Shown in pieces: positions 58,055 to 64,000 of a stretch of 64,000 nt of DNA. Under the pieces are notes generated by a model. It was not told where the DNA came from. It worked only from the letters and a program-made list of their open reading frames with translations, and ran no database searches. The position numbers and the translations under genes are program-made. This stretch comes from Centroberyx gerrardi (taxonomy: Eukaryota > Chordata > Actinopteri > Beryciformes > Berycidae), in NCBI RefSeq assembly GCF_048128805.1, contig NC_136004.1:17854185-17918184 (forward strand), given 5' to 3'. Each line of letters begins with the position of its first letter. Position 1 is the first letter of the stretch.

Positions 58055-59479
58055 AGCGATCTGTGTGTTCCTGGATTTGGCCCCCTCTACACAGAACAGG
58101 TCAGAAAAGCCACGGAGGGCCGACTCCTTGGTCTCATTAACAACATTCTGTCTCTCCGTCTGTCACTGGGCCCAGCAGGTGGGAGAGGCCTGTCACAGCC
58201 TGTGTTATGTGGCTGACATGGCTTTTCCAGCAAATCAATTGTTTCCATGTTAACAACATGGAAAGTGGACTGGACAGTGGTCACCTCTGGATATCCACCG
58301 CATGCCTTGTTGTTCTCTCATATTGGTGCCAACAGTGTTCCTTCAACACACCACCCTAGCATTGTGTCGGCCAAAAATTCAGACACTGTGTCTGGCTTTA
58401 CCGCCTGTCGACTCTGTCTATCAGCATCTCTCTCTTTCTCACACATACAGAAACGCACACAGATACATACGCAGAGTTTGAGTTTCATAAAAGGAAGTTG
58501 GCAAGGACCTCTGGGAATTTCCCCTCCTATATCATACTTTCCAACAAGGCTAGTGGGTCAAAAACGGACACATAAAAAGATCAAAAGGACTCTGTATATT
58601 TAACCAAATTAAATAAAAGCTTAAATGGATTTGTGATGAAACCCCAAGCTCAAAACCGCGCCTGTGAAATCCATCATGGTTTTCACAAGCTTTCCCTGGC
58701 GATTAGCATTGGCTGGAGCGCTGGCGAGCACTCCAAATCAAAACCATATTCATTTTGGCCCGACACGCTTGTGTGCTCTCAGAAAGTGTCTCAGCCGCTC
58801 ACCCCATGATTTATAAACGTTTATCTCACCACAGTGGCCGAATCAAAGGCCTGGGAAAAGGGAACAAATTAACAGAAAGGTATTTAGCTTCTCTAAGAGA
58901 CCTAATTTTGAGAACCGCAGCATTCATAAAGCCACAGTACATAATTAAGTTTTTATAGCTGTATAAACTATTATGTTACCTTGTAATTTCATGGTTACAC
59001 ACGTAGCAATTTTGAGACCCCAGTTTTGCTTAGGTTTTGTTTGTTTGCGTATTTGTGCAAGGAGTTATGCATTTTTTTTAAAGCTTTCATTTTAACTGGA
59101 TGTGGGATTTTTTTTATGTTACATTTGTGTCTAAAAGGTACATAAAATCTGGAGTGACTAATACAGCTCACAGTGAGCGCCATTAGCCGTGCCCACTCAA
59201 CCCAACATGACACAACATCGCTGGAATGGATGTTAATGTTTTTTAAGGTTAAGTGAGTGTATGTCATACAAGCCTGAAACTACTGATCGCAGATTGTTCA
59301 TGTTTTCCATCTCGTGAAGTGGTGGGATGCCTTTTATTCCGAACTAGGTGTGTATCAAGACTGTGTCGGACCAGAGCCGGGGGTTTCATCATAACAAGAA
59401 AGCCAGCAGAATGGAAGCATGGACTGATGGGTACGGAGAGAAAATGTAGGATCTGCAATAGGCTCCACTTTTATTCAAA

Positions 59480-59585
59480 AATATATAAAATAAACAAGCC
59501 ATTATATAATGGCTCTTCAAGACCTGACAAAGGCCAATTGTGGCTGAAACATTCATATATTTTGTTACGAGTCCTATGATTTCTC
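59480..59585 (+). repeat. Repeat fragment with hammerhead-like core
   Basis: Contains CTGACAAAGGCCAATTG, then TGGCTGAAAC and TTACGAGT. The layout (CTGA..., a short GGCC/GGCT stem, GAAAC) recalls a repeat family seen elsewhere in fish. The family is uncertain; a Penelope-like element is one possibility. Confidence 0.45.
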
Positions 59586-59649
59586 CTAACTGTCCACTTT
59601 CTTCGACTCAGCAACTGAAAACAGGATGTGCGTATAATTACTACTACAA

Positions 59650-59828
59650 GATGGTTAGAGAGACCATCCAGTAACTGGAAGATCACAAGTTCAATCTCCA
59701 CACCAGCCTATACCTCCATCCCTGTTGAAGTGTCCTTGAGCAAGATGGTGAACCCCTTCCTGCTCCAGGAGTGCTGCCGTTGCGCTCTGACCCCTCTGGT
59801 GAAACATATGTGTGTGTGTGTGTGTGTG
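59650..59828 (+). mobile_element. tRNA-derived SINE ending in a TG repeat
   Basis: A box B-like AGTTCAATCTCC lies near 59689. Downstream come the body blocks TGAAGTGTCCTTGAGCAAG, TGAACCCCTTCCTGCTCCAG and GCCGTTGCGCTCTGACCCC, which match a common fish SINE as I remember it. It ends in a TG run. Confidence 0.8.
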
Positions 59829-60284
59829 TCTCAGAGGAATATGCAAAGAAACTAATTCCTATACACCTGTGAATAAAAGAGTAATGTTAGAGTTGATGCC
59901 TTATGAGTGAGTGGATGATTCAACAAGTGCAAGACTATTTTCAGGTATATATATATTACTGAAAATGTGAGGAAAAACAATGTGCCACCCGGCCATCTCC
60001 CCAGTTAACCTGAATTTAAGTTCCTTTCTCGTCAAATTACTGCCTCCTTATGCATAACAGACTGTGTGTATGACTGATTTCTATTGCAGTCCACATTTCA
60101 CACTCCATAGACTCTCTAACTCTATCTCAATCATATATTTAGGAGAGAAATCTGCTGTTTGAGCCCAATCCTCCAATTTTAGAGTTTAGGATTAATTTCG
60201 GAATCAATTCTCTTGAAGATGCTCTCATTAAAATTCAGTTTCTTGGAGCTTCAAGATCCAGATTGATGGGAACCCACTTCATTT

Positions 60285-60980
60285 TCATGTACATTTTAGG
60301 CTTTTCACTAATGCTCTTATTCAGAGTGACTTATAATCAGTATAACACTAGGAAAAGCTTTTATTCCTACTTACCATACCAAGTTTACAAGCAGCCAATT
60401 GAAAGGAGTGCAGTGGCCAGGGCCACAGTGCTCTTACAATACTCCTGTGACCCCAGAAAAATCACTAAAGTGCTCAGGCAAGAAATAAAATATGTGCAAA
60501 GGAGAGAGAGATATAGGGGCTTTATTGACAACAATTTGAGTGAGTAGTGGAGAGGGGACATGATTCAGTAGGGTGAAGGTGACATGAGGTACTTCTTGAA
60601 AAGATGATTTTTCAGCCTGCGACAGAAGATGGAGAGTGACTGCTGTCCTGACTGGAGTGGGACGGTCATTCCATTGTTGTTGTGCCAAGAGGCAGAAGAG
60701 TGGCGTAATGGTGGCATTCTCTTTTTGGGGGTAACACTTAGACTCCTGTCCTACCAGTTCTCTCTTCGCCTTAGGAGACAGGTGGCCTGGTTTTGACCCG
60801 GCAGCCTGACCTCTGACTGAAATAATGGCCTGTAAGTGAAGGGAAATTGTTGCAATAATTCAGACTGAACGCTGGGAATACAAGTTTTCACAGAAATAAT
60901 GTTGGAGGTGGAGCACCAGAGGGCCTTGAAACTTGGTGTAGGAGGTGTTGCTAAGGAGCGGAGACTGGAGGGCAAGGAAC
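60285..60980. mobile_element. Decayed dispersed fish repeat
   Basis: Starts with a CTCTTATTCAGAGTGACTTA motif, as at the end of many fish SINE/LINE families. It continues with TTTTTCAGCCTGCGACAGAA, GGAGAGTGACTGCTGTCCTG and CATTCCATTGTTGTTGTGCC, blocks that recur in other fish genomes. No intact frame; class uncertain. Confidence 0.6.
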
Positions 60981-61099
60981 ATTAATCAGCCAGCTGTCAA
61001 AGTGTGTGGATATCAGCAGTGGGTGTTAGTGTTTGAGGGTCTGCACGGCTCTTTGCAGGAATTGTGATACTATTGTCAATTCCACTGGTTGTAAAAGAC

Positions 61100-61215
61100 A
61101 TTTGAAGAACAAGAGAAGCACACTCGTAACTTTGATGCAAAAGTTTTAATTTAATTATAATCAACGTTTCGGCACATAATGCCTTCTTCAGGATGTTGTA
61201 ATAGACATTTGTCCA
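61100..61215 (-). repeat. Repeat fragment with hammerhead-like core, minus strand
   Basis: On the minus strand: CCTGAAGAAGGCATTATG, then TGCCGAAACGTTGATT, an A/T-rich part, TTTTGCATCAAAGTTACGAG and TGTGCTTCTC. This block recurs in fish genomes as I remember it. The family name is uncertain. Confidence 0.55.
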
Positions 61216-61367
61216 TGTATTTGTAACTGTGTTCTGTGCTATATCGTCATAGACTGTTTTGACATGGCAATGACAGTTGGATACTCACATTATCTGAGTT
61301 AAGCAATATGTTTTTGATTTTCATTTTACTGTGCATTATGTGAGCATGTGTATATTTATGTTATTGC

Positions 61368-61373
<6 letters not shown>

Positions 61374-61398
<25 letters not shown>

Positions 61399-61421
61399 TG
61401 TATGTATGTATGTATGTATGA
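61374..61421. repeat. (ATGT)n tetranucleotide repeat
   Basis: About 12 perfect ATGT units. Confidence 0.97.
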
Positions 61422-61480
61422 GGGAGTCGTGTGTATGCACATTATTTATTGGTGCCTGCCCATAAACTAGACACACGCAC

Positions 61481-61493
61481 TCTCTCTCTCTCT

Positions 61494-61543
<50 letters not shown>
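61481..61543. repeat. Compound (CT)n / (CA)n microsatellite
   Basis: A short CT run, then ATACAC and about 22 CA units. Confidence 0.95.
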
Positions 61544-61545
<2 letters not shown>

Positions 61546-62192
61546 ACATTCTGAATTTCCAGTTGTTGCAACTACCAGTAATGAGTGACCCTTATGGCCA
61601 GTAGGGGGCCCTAGTTCTCTAGTTCTTTGGACCGTAGTGAAGCGCCCTTTAGACTCACCCAGAATCAAAACCACAAGTCTCCCCCTACCACTGGGTGGGA
61701 ACTGGCCATAGTGTAACTTAGTTTGCCATCTGGATCAGAATTGTATTTCACACAGTTTAGATAAATGCATATTTCAGTTCAGACACTTAAATTACAAAGA
61801 AAGAAAGATCATTCTGTTTTTTCATGTTCTGTACACTAACAAAATATAGCTTGAATCAATAGCTGTTAATTAGATATATAATTAATATGTATAATTTTCT
61901 GTGTATATACTGTACATAAGTACACCCACTACACTCATTAACGAGTACACCTCTAGTTAAATTGTGGTATTCTTGGGGTTTGCCTTAGCTGGTTGCCTTG
62001 CTGTGATGTCACCAGAAGAGTGCGTTAAAGCAGCTGTGGGAAAGCAGAGGTGAGCTGCAGAGGTCGTAAATCTTCCCCAGCTCACAATGGTGTTGGCTTA
62101 CCGACCGAGTGTCACTACTTCAAAGAGAACCCCTGTCTTCAAATGAACTTGTTGCCTTCATTGACACAGGTTTAGCTTGGCCAGCTGTTTCA

Positions 62193-62194
<2 letters not shown>

Positions 62195-62255
<61 letters not shown>
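62195..62255. repeat. Long uninterrupted (TG)n microsatellite
   Basis: About 30 TG units without interruption, the longest pure dinucleotide run in the window. A TG-rich stretch with CG and TATG interruptions follows at 62341-62395. Confidence 0.97.
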
Positions 62256-62256
<1 letters not shown>

Positions 62257-63566
62257 TAGTCTAGAGCCTGACATCAGTGGGCCACCACGCAGGAGAGTGG
62301 GTGTCATAGTACAACTGACACCTTTTGAACAATACTGTGTTTTGTGTGTGTGTGCGTGTATGTGTGTGTGTGTGCATGTGTGTGTGTGTGTATGTGATCC
62401 CAATCTCGTTCTGAAATGTATTAAATGCTGCATGATCTCATCTCAAAGACTTCAAGAATGGGAGACGCTCCAGACTCTTATAGGTTTCAGACTGAAACCA
62501 CATTGGGAATCTCCTTAAAGAGATATTTCACTTTAGAACATTTTAACATTTTAGCACTAATGGAGGTAGGATGAGGGGCGGGGTGACATGTGACAAAGGT
62601 AATGAGTTAGATGGACAGCTGATGATTGATAAAGCTGCTATTTGTACCATATTTTGTCCCCAAGTGAATTACATGTAATGCCCAATAGGAGGAACACTAA
62701 ATAATAGCTACAAAATGGCTGCAGATATGAATTCTGAAATCTAGTAAAGGTTTGGGATTGGCTGCTACTTTGCATACAAAAGTTATACTTGTAAACCATA
62801 TCAAGAGTTTTGCTCTAAAATGAGATATCCAACATTCATTCTGTAATGTGTGTCCTTAAATGGTTTTTGCCTGTTTGCAATTAGCCGAATCAAGAGTCAG
62901 AAAAAAGCCATAACACCCGTGATGATTACAGATTAGAATTAAAAAGTCAGCTAATGTTTGTCATTGTCCATTCATGAACACATATTGAAGAATACATGTT
63001 AAGCTTGTAAAAATGTTCCACCAACGTGATATATCACTTTATCCAGTGTACAATCTTACTCCAATTCCAATAACAGCAACGTGCTTTCAATATCTTCCTG
63101 TTATTACTCTCTTTCTCTTTTATGGGATCTGTCTCTCCAACCCTTCATCTTTCTACTAACCACCAGTCTTTCTCCCACCCCCTCCTGTCTCACCCCTGCC
63201 CTTCCTCTCTCTTTCCTTCCCCGTCTTTCTTCCCATCTCTCGTGTTGGCTGTCTTTCCGTGTCAGAGACTAAGCAAACAGAGTCGTGTGTGAGCGGCCTC
63301 ATAACTCCACGTTCCTCAGAGAGGAGCTTTCAGACGGACGCAGCTGCTTCTTCATTTGTCGGCCATGTTCAGCATTCTCCAGATATCTGGAGGAGGCTCC
63401 TGGGCTTTTTCTGTGTTCTGGTTTGACCCTACCTGTACCCTGTAAAAGGCTACGCGGAAGGGAAGCTAACATGTTTGCAGGCACAGTTGCTAAGTGGGTA
63501 GCTATAGCTAGCTGGGCGCATGAGTCAAGGAGAAGTTTGGTAGGTATAAGGTTACAGTCCAAACGC

Positions 63567-63601
63567 CATGAGAGCGAGAGAAAGAAAGAGAGAGAGAGAG
63601 A
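63567..63601. repeat. (GA)n-rich tract
   Basis: GAGA and GAAA units ending in a run of GA pairs. More purine-rich sequence follows to about 63755. Confidence 0.9.
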
Positions 63602-63837
63602 TTGCAACAGTGGGAAGCTAGCAAAAAAGGAAAAGGAAAGTAGAGGAAAAGCAGGGCGATAGAGCAGAGAGCAAATGGTCTGTGTGAGTGTGAGAAAGGG
63701 CTGGGAGAGAGAGTGAAAGAGCAGTAAGAGAGAGGGAGGGAGGGAGAGAGAAAGTGAGGAGACCTGTCCAGGCCGGTCCCATGGCTAACACAGACATCAG
63801 CGGGAGTCCAGCATGTGTTTTCCTCAGCTTGGCCAAG

Positions 63838-63860
63838 GGGGGGTGGGGGGGGGGGGGGGT
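63838..63860. repeat. G-rich tract
   Basis: Runs of G broken by single T bases. Likely to fold as a G-quadruplex and prone to sequencing length error. Confidence 0.9.
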
Positions 63861-64000
63861 GGAGGCTTTGCATTCCCCCTTCTCCTTCCTCCCTCCCCTC
63901 CCCTCCTTGCAGTCCCCTTGACCCCTCCACTCCTTCACCCCGCAGGCATGAATCATCAGACACGCACACATCTCTATTCACACTCCTCCCCCTATACTCC

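Larger units (their letters stand above)
54201..59649. other. Gene-poor region
   Basis: No gene could be supported. It holds TG/CA microsatellites (54302-54337, 54986-55082), a probable MITE at 57485-58054, and three stretches at about 54850-54965, 56700-56815 and 58640-58940 that look like unique, motif-rich sequence. A Cys-rich 63-codon frame at 55145 is noted under findings. Other open frames are short and unrecognised. Confidence 0.6.
61216..64000. other. Repeat-rich region without a supported gene
   Basis: Holds (ATGT)n at 61374-61421, CT/CA at 61481-61543, a 60-bp TG run at 62195-62255, TG-rich sequence at 62341-62395, a GA run near 63567-63601, and a G-rich run near 63838-63860. The stretch at 63250-63760 has a higher GC content and could be the 5' flank of a gene starting to the right, but no exon can be shown. 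Confidence 0.55.

Noticed and set aside
61336-61674. 112-codon minus-strand frame
   Set aside because: Made almost entirely of translated ATGT and CA repeats.
63285-63662. 125-codon plus-strand frame near the right edge
   Set aside because: Composition follows a GA-rich tract and no domain is seen. It could be 5' UTR of an unseen gene but cannot be called coding.

Overview
The window is ordinary nuclear DNA of a ray-finned (teleost) fish, probably a percomorph. The signs are split genes with GT-AG introns, very many CA/TG microsatellites, fish-type L2/Maui LINE, hAT and tRNA-SINE copies, and a tandem pair of fish-type C2H2 zinc-finger genes. Nothing bacterial, viral or CRISPR-like was seen. 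Exons were called by reading splice sites, codon phase and similarity to remembered vertebrate proteins.

Layout. (1) About 1-21,220, minus strand: the 5' part of a smoothelin gene. Exon 1 is at 21,169-21,219, intron 1 is 14.5 kb, exons 2-4 lie between 6,640 and 3,975, and a probable exon 5 is at 2,946-3,025. The rest of the gene lies off the left edge. (2) 23,867-30,772, minus: complete trafd1, 11 core coding exons and 581 codons, with an extra in-frame duplicated exon candidate and one GC-AG intron. (3) 33,981-42,090, minus: complete mob1a, 6 exons and 216 codons, with a 3' UTR reaching about 31,670. Its third intron holds an L2-like LINE that was itself split by a hAT element. (4) 42,748-46,441, plus: complete mthfd2, 8 exons and 338 codons, head-to-head with mob1a across a 657-bp divergent promoter. 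(5) 47,403-49,287 and 50,743-52,437, plus: two tandemly duplicated zinc-finger genes with 9 and 7 fingers. A 523-bp hAT MITE with a perfect 8-bp target duplication lies downstream of the second. (6) 54,200-64,000: no supported gene. It holds SINE and MITE copies, long TG/CA/ATGT microsatellites, repeats with a hammerhead-like motif, and a few stretches that look like conserved noncoding elements.

The genes do not form one pathway: actin-linked contractile protein (smtn), restraint of innate immune signalling (trafd1), Hippo/mitotic-exit kinase adaptor (mob1a), mitochondrial one-carbon metabolism (mthfd2), and two putative DNA-binding regulators. The mob1a-mthfd2 head-to-head pair matches the arrangement I recall from other vertebrates. 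I found no clearly new biological system. The best leads are the trafd1 duplicated cassette exon, the dinucleotide repeats abutting smoothelin splice sites, the finger-specific divergence of the zinc-finger pair, and two different repeats sharing a hammerhead-like core.
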